From assembly GCA_036898135.1 (NCBI GenBank), contig CM072512.1:6675484-6739483 (forward strand): 64,000 nucleotides of DNA, written 5' to 3'. A program made the position numbers and the translations under genes. The notes beneath the pieces were generated by a model. It had not been told where the DNA came from, ran no database searches, and saw only the letters and a program-made list of their open reading frames with translations. Each line of letters starts with the position of its first letter. Position 1 is the stretch's first letter. The DNA is from Oncomelania hupensis. Taxonomy: Eukaryota > Mollusca > Gastropoda > Littorinimorpha > Pomatiopsidae. This document shows positions 49,601-64,000 of this stretch, piece after piece.

Positions 49601-51905
49601 TCGATATCGATGTCCGATAGATTAAGTTTGTTAAAAAAAATAAAATAAAAAAAATTGCGGTACGGAATTCCGTCCTAGTACGGAAGGTCTCCCCCACCCA
49701 TGCTACATTGTTAAAGATGTGAATGTTTCATTGAACCTACCCTTGCAGGTCCTTGGATTCAAAGGCAGCGTGCAGGCCTATATAGGCACAGACATGGGCG
49801 GCGTTCCACGTCTGTCTCTCTTTAGCACAGTCGCACATCTTCTGCAGTATGTCTTCCGTCAACAGCTGAGGGCAGGCATGGGCCACGACCACAAATGTCT
49901 TGCATATGGCGTCAAAGTTCATCTTGGCATCCGTCTCATTCGTCTGCCGAAACAGGCTGCAACACAAATAAGATGTGGATGTATACCTTGTTTACCAAGA
50001 CCTCAGCTATTAGTACTATTATTCAGAAAATCAATGTAGTTTGTCACTTTTGAGAAACTGTTCTTTTGCTTTACTTTGTTATGCAAGCATTTCTTTCCTT
50101 TAAACTCATTAACTAGAAGGGCAAAGCCCATATGACTCAAAGGCTCCTTATGGAATATTTTACATGAAAATGAATGCCGAGAAAAAACAAAATGAAACAG
50201 TGGCATAAAAATGCAAATTAATACCAACTTTGATTTTTCTATGCTCTTGACCTTGAGGTGACCTTGAACTCTGGTTCAAAATACACACATACTATCAAAA
50301 AACTACAACAAAAGTGGTATTATGCCCATAAAAGTATGACTTTGGGATGATCTTGACCTTCAGTTACCTTGACTTTGGGATGACCTTGACCTCCACATGA
50401 CCTCTTATGCATGTCTGATCAAATAACCCAATGTTGTTGCATACTATGGGTTAAATAAACAGCCATTCCGCAGTACGATGACCTATTTTTTTGTATGTTT
50501 TTGCAAAAGACCTAAAATTACCTTGGCGTTCAAGATCCACGCAAAAACGAATCATGTCTGAAAGATCAATCTATCATCTATAAATACAACAAGTTTGGAC
50601 TTTATATGTCTCTCATTGTTTAGGGTCAAGTTCACTTCAAAGTACCTATACAAACCAATTTTGGACAGCTCAAGTTACTTCCTTTTTTTCCTTATTTGGG
50701 AGAGGGGGGGGGTGGAGAGTGGGGGTGAGTACATAGACTCACATTGCTATGCATGCGAGTCAAAACTAAATATGACTTGTATTATCAATAACAATAGCAA
50801 CTTCACTGTCGGTCATGTTTACAGAGATGCCACTCCATGCCCTAATAGCGTGATAATAGCGTGATCAGGGTACATAGGTCATGCAACTAAAGATAACAAA
50901 TGAGAACACATAAAACAAATTCCCAGCACGATATCTAAAGCACTCAAATTTTATTAACCTAAAATAAATTTTAAAAGATTAAAAACTTTGCAAGATCAAC
51001 ACCCTTAGAACTGAGCTGATCAATCCGCCCCCTCCCCCTCCCCACTTCTCCTGGATTCACCCTCTCCCAACCCCAACCCTCAAATAAATGTTTTTTTAAA
51101 CCTGTAAACACTACAGATTTGGATTCTAAAACTTGTGAAAAATTATTTTTACCTGTAGCATTTTTTTGCTGGTCCCACACTGACAATGACACACTCTGCC
51201 AGTCCTGGTCTCTTGAAGAGGTACATGCATTCCTTTTGCACGATGATCTGGGCACTGTAAAAACATTTTTGTAACTTAACATAAAAAACATATTGTTTAC
51301 CATCAAAGTTGAAATTTCAATTGGGGCTGAAATGTAATATAATGTAATATAATTATGTGTGTGGAACTGTCATTAATTACTTATTTATGACAACAATAGT
51401 TTGCTATTAATTATAATATCTTTAACGTCTTGCAAATAACAGACTGAAATTCGTTTTCACTGAATCTTGCCAACTCAGCTACAGTCTAGACTAGAAATCA
51501 ACAGTTCAACAATAAAATTAGTATTTATAAATGAATAATTAACTTTAAACCTTAGACATTTGAATGCTTTATTATAACAATTTTATTTTACGTTTGCTTC
51601 TTCTTCCAGCTACACTGGAGATCAACATCAACACGCTGATTGTTACTAGTGTTTTGTTGCAGTTCTGTTGAACTTGAACATTTGGAACTATACGCTGCTC
51701 ATTCTTATTGACTCAACACATACAAAAATAGATTACTACTCTTGCTACAACATCCATGACATCTTATATTGACAAAACAGTGTCCACTTTACCTTTTGTA
51801 GAATTCAAAGTCTGTAACCTGGACCTTGAACGGTGACAGGGTTGCTTGTGCCATGTTGATCATGCCTCCCACCGTAGTGGTGAACTGCTTGAACAGGCTG
51901 TCCAT
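27211..51905 (-). CDS. PLA2G6: Calcium-independent phospholipase A2, group VI (iPLA2-beta-like)
   Basis: Fifteen coding exons in transcript order: 51905-51793, 51254-51153, 49956-49741, 45450-45273, 40251-40061, 39250-39157, 38472-38290, 37778-37663, 37034-36886, 36587-36321, 35555-35405, 34394-34258, 33044-32890, 30782-30615, 27432-27211. All are GT-AG and phases agree, giving 2442 nt and 813 aa (vertebrate long forms about 806). Ankyrin repeats occupy about residues 145-400 ([32 protein letters not shown]). The patatin domain has the glycine-rich LDGGGIRG (489-496), nucleophile Ser525 in GTSTG, and Asp658 in [17 protein letters not shown] follows. The enzyme hydrolyses the sn-2 acyl chain of glycerophospholipids without calcium and acts in membrane remodelling and mitochondria. 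The N-terminal start MDSLFKQF lies just after a possible acceptor (aaacag), so a 5' non-coding exon is likely. The exon 4 donor (45273) is the least certain; another GT 12 nt upstream also keeps frame. Confidence 0.94.
27825..30081 (-). mobile_element. 2.26-kb DNA transposon with 16-bp perfect inverted repeats
   Basis: Both ends are CAGGGGTGCCACTCTG (27825-27840, and inverted at 30066-30081), flanked by GGTGTA on both sides (27819-27824 and 30082-30087). Just inside the left end is a G/C-rich palindromic patch of CAGGGGC/GCCCCTG motifs (27865-27945). The middle (about 28430-29225) is an internal tandem duplication of about 475 bp, marked twice by AATAATTAAAATGCATTACA-type and CAGCATCCACTTGC blocks. 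A minus-strand first exon encodes a zinc-finger-like segment (see 29541-29797). No DDE domain remains. A 6-bp duplication is unusual for hAT, so the superfamily is open. Confidence 0.82.
29541..29797 (-). pseudogene. Broken BED-like zinc-finger exon of a transposase
   Basis: On the minus strand an ATG at 29797 opens [20 protein letters not shown] and continues through [19 protein letters not shown]. After a frameshift comes a finger-like run: [10 protein letters not shown], a TAG stop, then [15 protein letters not shown]. It ends in a donor-like AAG|GTAATT at 29541/29540. The C-x2-C ... H spacing and the GTSGKK.L..H pattern resemble DNA-binding fingers at the N-termini of animal transposases. 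The shift and stop show it is dead. Confidence 0.6.
30790..32185. other. PLA2G6 intron 13 sequence without recognisable elements
   Basis: Positions 30830-31190 are purine-rich on the plus strand, producing Phe/Ser/Leu-rich antisense frames that are compositional artefacts. The rest shows no gene or clear repeat. Confidence 0.45.
32190..32390 (-). mobile_element. SINE-like repeat family D, antisense copy
   Basis: (AAT)n at the left, then CCGGATGCTAATACGCGCTT, TCGAACTCAAAGCGCGGCGA, CCTATACCAACATACACGCT and, at the far end, GTAAAGGCAGGGAGATCGCT. This is one of the better preserved copies. Confidence 0.7.
32391..32850. other. Intron sequence
   Basis: No gene. A fragment CCGGAGTACCCGGAGAGAAC (about 32458-32477) matches a motif in the SINE at 59020-59345. 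Confidence 0.4.
33090..33980 (-). mobile_element. CR1/L2-like LINE, 3' end of reverse transcriptase
   Basis: On the minus strand at about 33775-33600 the reading is [20 protein letters not shown], then [19 protein letters not shown], with later SLNDYK and LPLANRFKFN blocks. This matches the typical C-terminal reverse-transcriptase region IDYCSTIWG ... IQKRAARI of animal CR1/L2-type elements. The 3' tail is (TTATC)n (plus strand gataagataagata at 33098-33111). Stops show it is dead. It lies in PLA2G6 intron 12, same strand as the gene. Confidence 0.7.
33998..34060 (-). mobile_element. 3' tail of another retroposon
   Basis: AATACAATACAATACAA followed by ATCTTTATTATCCCATAAGG is, on the minus strand, an AATAAAGAT-type trailer ending in (TATTG)n. 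A similar tail occurs at about 24990-25010. The body length is unclear because exon 12 follows closely. Confidence 0.5.
34803..35085 (+). mobile_element. Chimeric SINE with tRNA-like and 5S-rRNA-like head, copy 1
   Basis: A tRNA-like A box (GGATAGCGCAGTGGTTGGAG) runs straight into a segment that reads like the 3' half of 5S rRNA: GCAAGTTAAGCACCGTC, then GCGGTTAGCACTTGGATGGG and TGACCG, which covers the 5S box C region. A unique body of about 190 bp follows, ending GGCCACAAGGCTATGGGACT. The copy at 54744 agrees throughout. It lies in PLA2G6 intron 11, antisense. Confidence 0.85.
35733..35935. mobile_element. Small MITE-like element, family F, copy 1
   Basis: About 200 bp with T/A-rich tracts and GGGTCGG / CAGGGTAGGGCC motifs, ending AATACCATAAACAGATTTTT. 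The copy at 54533-54735 shares GGGTCGGT/CGACCCTA motifs and a TGTTTA..GGTA end. The ends are partly inverted. No target duplication was fixed. Confidence 0.35.
38214..38258. repeat. (CAT)n microsatellite
   Basis: A trinucleotide run about 30 bases beyond PLA2G6 exon 7, in intron 7. Poly-Met and poly-His frames here are artefacts. Confidence 0.95.
39635..39826. repeat. 48-bp tandem repeat, four units in an alternating pattern
   Basis: ACACCTTA recurs at exactly 39635, 39683, 39731 and 39779. Units 1 and 3 continue CCTGCTGCC, units 2 and 4 CGAGCTGCC, so the higher-order period is 96 bp. On the minus strand each unit contains a donor-like GTAAGG. It lies in PLA2G6 intron 5. Confidence 0.95.
40345..41115 (+). 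repeat. TGACCTTGA-rich dispersed repeat, copy 3
   Basis: It starts ctagaaggacaaagcccata and ends in the CTTGGAATGAGGTTGACCAA block. TGACCTTGACCTT-type motifs are visible at about 40765 and 40920. A local duplication of GTTAGTTA..GATTA..GGGTCC lies near 40405-40560. In PLA2G6 intron 4. Confidence 0.8.
41128..45020 (-). mobile_element. (GGATA)n-tailed LINE, long antisense copy
   Basis: The longest copy, about 3.4 kb of LINE sequence with a SINE inserted. Minus-strand order is: start of the endonuclease region near 45000-44560, more endonuclease (QIDY-like at about 44465), linker to 43640, RT domain 42720-41700, and the C-terminal basic region and tail at 41330-41128. Stops and shifts are frequent. 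It has the same strand as PLA2G6 and sits in intron 4, so it is transcribed in the pre-mRNA. Confidence 0.85.
42903..43353 (+). mobile_element. tRNA-derived SINE (family S), copy 1
   Basis: A tRNA-like head with A box CTGTGGTCTAATGGTAGTG and B box AGGTTCGAGCCCTGG at normal spacing, a 350-bp body, and a tail GCGCTATATAAGAACG plus (AAAT)n. Inserted into the LINE at 41128-45020, so it is younger than that copy. Read antisense at 61757-62201 is a second copy. A clean tRNA fold outside the head is absent, so it is not a tRNA gene. Confidence 0.88.
45470..46510. other. PLA2G6 intron 3 sequence, no gene
   Basis: The 90-codon plus frame (45895-46167) has no recognisable domain. Family D-like antisense sequence (ATGCTGTATACCTGCTTTTT, then CAATCAGTTCAAAGTGCTGC) lies at about 46388-46450. 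Confidence 0.4.
46535..46642. repeat. (CAT)n microsatellite
   Basis: A long CAT/TCA trinucleotide run with a few CAC variants near the left side. Confidence 0.95.
46660..47300. repeat. Inverted pair of an 80-90 bp repeat
   Basis: Positions 46663-46740 (GCTGAAGCCGCGACAGCTAT, then GGAAGATATCTCCTGGGCAG) recur inverted at 47218-47298. Copy 2 in its own sense reads [20 protein letters not shown], and copy 1 has the same peptide to [14 protein letters not shown] before a stop, so the repeat was probably once coding. Both copies lie beside CAT/ATG microsatellites. Confidence 0.6.
47832..48867. mobile_element. 1.04-kb inverted-repeat element
   Basis: The left end TTAGGTAGTCAAAGCC and right end read inward CTAGGTAGTCAAAAGCC match apart from one base and one gap. 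TTTTA flanks both sides (47827-47831 and 48868-48872), consistent with a 5-bp target duplication, although such an AT-rich flank could arise by chance. No transposase seen. Confidence 0.6.
48922..49572 (-). pseudogene. OTU/vertnin-like domain frame nested in PLA2G6 intron 3
   Basis: A minus-strand frame of 216 codons open from 49572 to the stop at 48922; the longest in-frame portion with a near-cognate start begins at 49494. Near the N-terminus is [16 protein letters not shown], matching the DGNC catalytic-cysteine signature of OTU-type peptidases. [18 protein letters not shown] and [15 protein letters not shown] follow, and [10 protein letters not shown] supplies a candidate His near the end. 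This layout matches OTU/vertnin-like proteins common in invertebrate genomes. No ATG precedes DGNC in frame, and a stop lies just upstream, so it is a single exon of something larger or a 5'-broken copy. It is on the PLA2G6 strand but between exons 4 and 3, phase-unrelated. Confidence 0.6.
50112..50762 (+). repeat. TGACCTTGA-rich dispersed repeat, copy 4
   Basis: It starts ctagaagggcaaagcccata and ends gctatgcatgcgagtc, the same termini as copy 1, so family ends are well defined. Motifs of the TGACCTTGA type lie at about 50246, 50351 and 50383. In PLA2G6 intron 2. Confidence 0.82.
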
Positions 51906-52230
51906 CTCCCTTCTGTTTACTTTATTTGTACAATCAAAATCTGCACAGAGAAAATAAAAATTCAATTAAGGGCTTTTCTACAAAATGAACAGGAAGTATT
52001 TTTTAAACGTGAAGAGATAATCATAAAAACAACAAAGGCCTGTGATATGAGCGGCACATTTGAAATTTATTAACATCTTTTTTCAAGTGAATCCATGGAC
52101 TGATCCATGGTCTAAATAATTCAACAAATAAATGTGATAGAGTGAGTAGAGTCTCTTCTTTTTCTTGATAAGTAACCACAATCGTAATGCCGATCACCCC
52201 CTTACTATAGTGTCAGCCAGAGTTGTGTCA
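51906..52230. other. 5' flank of PLA2G6
   Basis: Directly before the PLA2G6 ATG the minus strand reads a pyrimidine-poor acceptor-like AAACAG then AAGGGAG. The upstream 5' leader exon and promoter cannot be placed. No TATA box is obvious. Confidence 0.3.
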
Positions 52231-52231
52231 G

Positions 52232-52437
52232 TTAGATGATCCTATCCTATCCTATCCTGTCGTGTAAAGCGGAGGTCGTAGGGGCACCACAGATGATCGT
52301 TTAACCAGCATACTCCATCTTTCTCTGTCCTCAGCAGCCCTGATGGCTTTGCACCGTGTCAAACCAGTCCATTCTCGAATGTTGTCATCCCACCTCTTTT
52401 TCGGTCTACCTCTTCTTCTACCTCCTTGCACTGTGCC
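52232..52437 (-). mobile_element. (GGATA)n-tailed LINE, 3' stub
   Basis: About 200 bp: the antisense tail (cctatcctatcctatcctgt) followed by the reverse of the C-terminal coding end up to CACCTCTTTTTCGGTCTACC. It is flanked by (CCTAT)n on both sides, so another tail follows at 52435-52455. Confidence 0.85.
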
Positions 52438-52529
52438 TATCCTATCCTATCCTCCAGTTAGATGAGAGACAGCAAAAAGAAAATCTTGTGAAAGACAAAG
52501 AACATAAAACTTAAAGTACTCTTCGACTA

Positions 52530-54130
52530 TCCTATCCTATCCTATCCTATCCAGTAACTCGAAAGTCGTTGGGGCACCACAGATGATCGTTTAATCAGAA
52601 TACTCCATCTTTCTCTGTCATCAGCAACCCTCATGGCTTCGCTCAATGTCAAGCCAGTCCATTCTTGAATGTTGTCCTCCCACACCGACTCAACCAAAGC
52701 TTTTTAGTTTTGAGGTTAGGTCAGCCAGGCTAGCTATAAATAGCCTCGCCAATGCTACCTTTCCTTTCCTTTCACTGGAAGGGAAGATGCAGGCAAGCTA
52801 TAAATAGCCCGCAGCCAGAAAAATATGGAGGCACTAAACAGTGCTGCTCACATAGGCATTGAGCTGATGTGCTCCGCTCCCAACTCTTTTTTCTGTCTCC
52901 CTCTTCTTCTGCCTCCTTACACCATGCCTTGCTGGATGGTCTTTGCAGGCCTTATGCTCTGGTGACGTGGACATACCATCACAGTTTCTTCACCTGTGAG
53001 CCTGTCATCGTGTTGTCCAATGGCTTGTGTGATGGTCTGTCAGACTTCGTCGTAGGTGATGTGCTGGGTATAGGAAATGCCCAGAAGTCATCTGTAGCAC
53101 CCTATCTCCATGCTTTGTATTCTTCGTTGTAGGTCTGCTGTGATGGTCCATGTTTTGCAAGCGTATAGGAAGTTGGAGATGACAAGGGAGCACAGCAGCC
53201 TTACCTTGAGTGTAGACTGATTGTCCTGCCTTTCCAAATGGGCTTGTCAAAACAGCAGTTGTTTGTGTGATCCCGGAGAGAACTTCTTATCGGGACCCCT
53301 TTGTTTTATACAATGGCTCCTAAATATTTGAAGCTATGCACCATATTGAGGGATTGGCCTTCGACTTTGATGTCCAGCTATGCACCATGTTGAGGGATTG
53401 GTCTTCGACTTTGATGTCCGTGCTGATGCCATTGGTGTTTTTGGTCATCATTTTGGTCCTCTCTACACTTATTTCCATTCCAAAGGCTCTGGAGGTGGTG
53501 TCAAGGTGTAGTACCAGATGTTCAAGTTATTGTTACTCTCCAGCCAATCCATCAATGTCATCCGCAAAACAGAGGTTGGAGATTGCTCTACCCCCTATGC
53601 TGACTGTGCCTTCGTGATCTGCAAGGGCATCTGACATGATGCGCTCCAGAAAGATGTTGAAGAGTGTTGGAGAGAGTAAGCATCCTTGACGCACACCGAT
53701 TGTTGTTCTGGACCAGTTCCAGATGGCACTGTTGTGGAGGACTGCATGGGTTGCCTTGTCATACAGGCTTTTGATTACTTCAATAATGTTAATTGTTAGG
53801 GCTGATGTTGTACACTCTCATGGTTGCCCATAGACTCGGTCATGGTTGCCAGACTCGGGTCTTTTTTCTTAGTGACCCGGGCGACGGCCGATCTGGTATG
53901 GAATGAGTGGTTCTTTTGGGCAAGAAAGAACTTTCGCGGGGTCCAATCCTCTCCAGGATGTTGGCCCCAGCCTAGGCCCAGAGCACGTGGTCATTGAACC
54001 TATAGTAATGTGAGGTTCCTCCACTCTGGCCAGTGGCTTCTGTGTAGAAGACTTTCGCCCAGTGATGCTGTGCTGACATCACCCCTGTTAGTCGCCTCTT
54101 ATGACACGCAGTAAAACGCTATTCTATTCA
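52530..54130 (-). mobile_element. (GGATA)n-tailed LINE, internally deleted with both ends kept
   Basis: The antisense 3' tail and C-terminal end (52530-52683), a ~195-bp foreign segment (52684-52878), the reverse transcriptase region (52879-53840), then an abrupt jump at about 53845-53870 to the family 5' end (GACCCGGGCGACGGCCGATC to AGTCGCCTCTTATGACACGC). Endonuclease and the RT N-terminus are missing. The short segment at 52684-52878 contains CTATAAATAGCC twice. Confidence 0.8.
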
Positions 54131-54530
54131 GGACTTCTTTGACTGTGTATTCATAATTCAGCATTGACAACTAACAGGCAACATGAAACTATAAACATCA
54201 ACAACAACAAACAGCAGCCTAGCAATATCTCCTAAATAAAATTAACAAAAAAGGAGACCTGGTATACATTATTCACATGTTTACTCAATGATAGGAGAGC
54301 AATGCTGCTAATAAATTAACTGCTACTGGCAATAGCCATAACAGTTTTGAAGCTCTCAATACATGATAAACTGATGACTGCATCGTCAAAGTAGTTCTAT
54401 GTGATGCATGTGCGAAAGATGAACAAATTAACATTCTGTAAGTTGTATAATTGTTTTAATTAGTTTATCACTTATGTATTGTTCAGTTCAAAATATATTC
54501 AGAGTTGTAAAACAGTCAATCTATTAGGCC
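54131..54530. other. Intergenic sequence
   Basis: AT-rich, no gene or repeat recognised. Confidence 0.4.
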
Positions 54531-54532
54531 AA

Positions 54533-54735
54533 ACAAAAAAGTCTGTTTAGGTATCCCGACCGACCCTAATTCCTGGGCCTGATCGACCCTATACATTTTT
54601 TGGGATCGTCTGAAAAAAAAATGTTAAAAACACCTAAAAATATTGCACCCAAGGTGAAAAAGGTTTTAAAAAAAAAATGAAATAAATAAAGAAGCCGACC
54701 TACCGACCCTATTTTTCTGTTACCATAAACATTTT
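54533..54735. mobile_element. Small MITE-like element, family F, copy 2
   Basis: It starts GTCTGTTTAGGTATCCCGAC and ends CCGACCCTATTTTTCTGTTA then CCATAAACA. Left and right ends share inverted TGTTTA..GGTA and GGGTCGG motifs. It directly precedes the chimeric SINE. Confidence 0.4.
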
Positions 54736-54743
54736 AATTTTTT

Positions 54744-55040
54744 TGTTGGATAGTGCAGTGGTTGGAGCACTCGCTACTGTGTCGAAAGTGAAGCACCGTC
54801 CGGTGCGGTTAGCACTTGGATGGGTGACCGCTAAGGTGTGAAGCGACAAACAACAACGCCCCCAGTTGACTCAACTGTGATTGAGTACCTACTCTCTTGA
54901 GGGTGGGGAAGGTAAAGCAGCGAGGGAGAGAGTTGGGCATCACCCTCATTACGCTGGCCCAAGATAAGTGTGATCTCCAACATCACGCTCCCCTACGGCC
55001 ACAAGGCTATGGGACTACCTTTACCTTTACCCTTTACCTT
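54744..55040 (+). mobile_element. Chimeric tRNA/5S SINE, copy 2
   Basis: Same order as at 34803: A box (GGATAGTGCAGTGGTTGGAG), 5S-like block (GTGAAGCACCGTCCG, GCGGTTAGCACTTGGATGGG, TGACCG), unique body ending GGCTATGGGACTACC and a (TTTACC)n tail at 55017-55040. Confidence 0.85.
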
Positions 55041-55044
55041 GTTG

Positions 55045-56578
55045 GACTTAAGTAGAACAATCGCAGTGCAATCGCTGAAGAAAGGGAAGTAAGCGGGAGT
55101 GGACAACATACCCGCGGAACTGCTACAAGCAGGAGGAGAAGCGATGATTGATGCCCTCACCATTATCTGTAACAAGATCTGGCAGAGTGGGGAGTGGCCT
55201 ACACCATGGACCCAGTCGCTTGTCATCACTCTTCCCAAAAAAGGTAACCTTCAGTAGTGTGAAAATTACTGCACCATCAGCCTCTTCAGCCATCCCAGCA
55301 AGGTCCTACTGAAAATAATACTCAACAGGTTGAAACCCCAAGCTGAACAAATCATAGCTGAAGAACAAGCAGGATTCAGGGCAGGGCGAAGTACCACTGA
55401 ACAGATTTTCAACCTCAGAATAATCTGTGAGAAATACCTACAGCACCAACAACATCTATATCATGTGTTCATAGACTTCAAGAAGGCGTTTGACCGAGTC
55501 TGGCATGCAGCTCTATGGGCAACAATGAAAGTGTACAACATCAGCCCTAAAATTATTGAAGTCATCAAAAGCCTGTATGACAAGGCTACCAGTGCAGTCC
55601 TCCATAACAGCGTCATCGGGAACTGGTTCAGAACAACAATCGGTGTGCGTCAAGGATGCCTACTCTCTCCAACACTCTTCAACATCTTCCTAGAGCGCAT
55701 CATGTCAGATGCTCTTGCAGATCACGAAGGCACAGTCAGCATAGGGGGCAGAGCAATCTCCAATCTTCGTTTTGCGGATGACATTGATGGATTGGCTGGA
55801 GAGGAACAAGAACTTGAACAGCTGGTACAGAGGCTTGACACCACCTCCAGAGCTTATGGAATGGAAATAAGTGCAGAGAAGACCAAAATGATGACCAACA
55901 ACACCAATGGCATCAACACGGACATCAAAGTCCAAGGCCAATCCCTCAACACAGTGCATAGCTTCAAATATTTAGGAGCCATTGTGTCAGACAATGGGTC
56001 CCGACAGGAAGTCCTCTCCAGGATCGCACAAACAACTGCTGCCCTGACAAGGTTGAAGCCCATTTGGAAAGACAGGACCATCAGTCTACATTCCAAAGTA
56101 AGACTGCTGCGCTCCCTTGTCATCTCCATCTTCCTATATGCTTGCGAAGCATGGACCCTCACAGCAGATCTCCAACGAAGAATACAAAGCATGGAGATGA
56201 GGTGCTACAGAAGACTTCTGTGCATTTCCTATACCCAACACATCACCAACGAAGTCCGACAGACCATCACACAAGCCATTGGACAACATGATGACCTGCT
56301 CACAGTGGTGAAGAAACGGAAACTCCGATGGTATGGCCACGTCACCAGATCATCAGGTCTTGCAAAGACCATTCGGCAAGGCACAGTGCAAGGAGGTAGA
56401 AGAAGAGGGAGACCGAAAAAGAGGTGGGATGACAACATTCGAGAATGGACTGGTTTGACACTGAGCGAAGCCGTCAGGGCTGCTGAGGACAGAGAAAGAT
56501 GGAGTATGCTGGTTAAACGATCATCTGTGATGCCCCTACAACCTCCGGGTTATGGGACAGGATAGGATAGGATAGGAA
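55045..56578 (+). mobile_element. (GGATA)n-tailed LINE with a 411-codon reverse transcriptase frame
   Basis: The best preserved copy. The frame 55330-56565 (411 codons) has RT blocks in order: [26 protein letters not shown] (47-57), GVRQGCLLSP (105-114), catalytic FADDID (148-153), [20 protein letters not shown], and a C-terminal basic region with GGRRRGRPKKRW. The upstream part of the RT domain (55045-55329) has in-frame stops, so the frame starts inside the domain and the element is not autonomous. The 3' end is GGACAGGATAGGATAGGATA. The clade is not certain; such sequences are often labelled endonuclease-reverse transcriptase. Confidence 0.9.
55330..56565 (+). CDS. LINE reverse transcriptase, N-terminally truncated frame
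   Basis: An RNA-directed DNA polymerase domain of the element above, which would copy the element RNA at a nicked target. Palm motifs including FADD at residues 148-151 are intact, but fingers motifs before residue 1 lie beyond stop codons. The AP-type endonuclease expected upstream is absent. Probably not a functional gene. Confidence 0.75.
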   Translation: MKPQAEQIIAEEQAGFRAGRSTTEQIFNLRIICEKYLQHQQHLYHVFIDFKKAFDRVWHAALWATMKVYNISPKIIEVIKSLYDKATSAVLHNSVIGNWFRTTIGVRQGCLLSPTLFNIFLERIMSDALADHEGTVSIGGRAISNLRFADDIDGLAGEEQELEQLVQRLDTTSRAYGMEISAEKTKMMTNNTNGINTDIKVQGQSLNTVHSFKYLGAIVSDNGSRQEVLSRIAQTTAALTRLKPIWKDRTISLHSKVRLLRSLVISIFLYACEAWTLTADLQRRIQSMEMRCYRRLLCISYTQHITNEVRQTITQAIGQHDDLLTVVKKRKLRWYGHVTRSSGLAKTIRQGTVQGGRRRGRPKKRWDDNIREWTGLTLSEAVRAAEDRERWSMLVKRSSVMPLQPPGYGTG

Positions 56579-57194
56579 GTAGAACAAAAATATACACACG
56601 GACAATTGCATAGCATAGTTCGGCATGCAGGCTAAAAGGGCCTTTGTCCCTTATAATCAATCTTGATGAGGGTCCCAAGACCCAAACCCTTGGCCTCAGT
56701 GCCTACCAAGAATTTTTTGGACTCCAAATTGGTAGAGTAGATGCTGTCCTTGAATAATAACTATTTACACTCTCTTCTTTACAACGTCAGAATGTTTGTT
56801 GACAGAACTCGTGATGTGAGGCTATTCAGCCTAAAGTGTAATAATTTAATCTAATTTTATTTTATTTTATTTTTATTTTGTTGTCTAATATCGCCTATAA
56901 CGGCTATAGTGAACAGACATAAAATTAAAATGGTCTGAACTGAAGTCTGAACTGAACTGCCTGGGGTCGCCGGTTTCTCCAAAGCGCAAGAAAACCTGGA
57001 TAAATAACAAGGGCATGCATTTAAACACATTGTTGCAAACGAAGAAAATCAACTGACAAACCCTTTATCGCACTGTCATTATTTCATCAAATCTCTGGTT
57101 CATAATAACTACGCATCGTCTTCTTTTCTGAGAGGCAGTTGTTATCAAAACACGGGAAGCAGACGATACAAGGGCACATCACTCCTCGAGCAAA
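56579..57194. other. Upstream region of IVD
   Basis: Worn retroposon tail-like sequence (GAACTGAAGTCTGAACTGAA) at about 56940-56960. The proximal promoter of IVD should lie at about 57050-57194, but I see no TATA box. Confidence 0.4.
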
Positions 57195-63748
<6,554 letters not shown>

Positions 63749-64000
63749 GTGTGCACTTGTTTTTGCAGTGTCGGAGGTAACAGAATAACTCGGTCATAAG
63801 AGGACCAAGCTCATGTTTGTGAGGTTGTGAGTTTGATGTAGAATGACCCAGACTGCAAACTGCTTATTTAGCTTTAATGACTGAACGAATATTAGTTCAC
63901 ACATTGCATTAGAACTTCACCCTAAGAATGATCATAGCTCCAAGTGAAAACTGAAGCTGATGTAACTGGTTACCAAATCCTGATGCTGGCTTACTGTTTG

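Overview
The window is eukaryotic, AT-rich, dense in repeats, and has long introns with GT-AG boundaries. The repeats (tRNA-derived SINEs, a tRNA/5S-rRNA chimeric SINE, non-LTR elements, CCCTAA telomere-like repeats) and the animal genes point to a metazoan. I infer a mollusc, probably a gastropod, but no gene here proves that rank.

Four protein genes can be rebuilt exon by exon with matching phases. (1) PDRG1, a small prefoldin-like subunit, + strand, 3 coding exons, 6704-11335, 140 aa. (2) A BTB-BACK-Kelch protein, + strand, one uninterrupted 687-codon exon, 11898-13961, starting 562 bp after the PDRG1 stop. (3) PLA2G6-like calcium-independent phospholipase A2, - strand, 15 coding exons, 51905 down to 27211, 813 aa, with ankyrin repeats followed by a patatin domain whose Ser/Asp dyad is intact. 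(4) The 5' part of isovaleryl-CoA dehydrogenase (IVD), + strand, 57195 to the window edge, 5 exons seen, first 183 residues. PLA2G6 (lipid remodelling) and IVD (mitochondrial leucine breakdown) lie back to back about 5.3 kb apart, separated by retrotransposon copies.

Most of the rest is mobile DNA. One non-LTR retrotransposon family with a (GGATA)n 3' tail has at least six copies (1262, 14697-19480, 41128-45020, 52232, 52530-54130, 55045-56578), and the last keeps a 411-codon reverse transcriptase frame. A family of about 570 bp ending in (TGTAA)n has five copies at 16.3-23.0 kb. Two solo LTRs (26262-26889, 58235-58846) have perfect 5-bp target duplications. Four cut-and-paste DNA elements have their ends defined by inverted repeats and target duplications: a PIF/Harbinger relic with a MADF-like frame (10448-11054), a nested element (17619-18496), a 2.26-kb element with a zinc-finger exon (27825-30081) and a 1.04-kb element (47832-48867). 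A dispersed family rich in TGACCTTGA motifs occurs four times. An OTU/vertnin-like frame sits inside PLA2G6 intron 3.

The most unusual structure is at 63053-63665. The 3' splice site of IVD exon 5, with the first 11 exon bases, has been tandemly amplified into 18 decoy copies spaced mostly 33 bp. The last three remain in frame with the exon.
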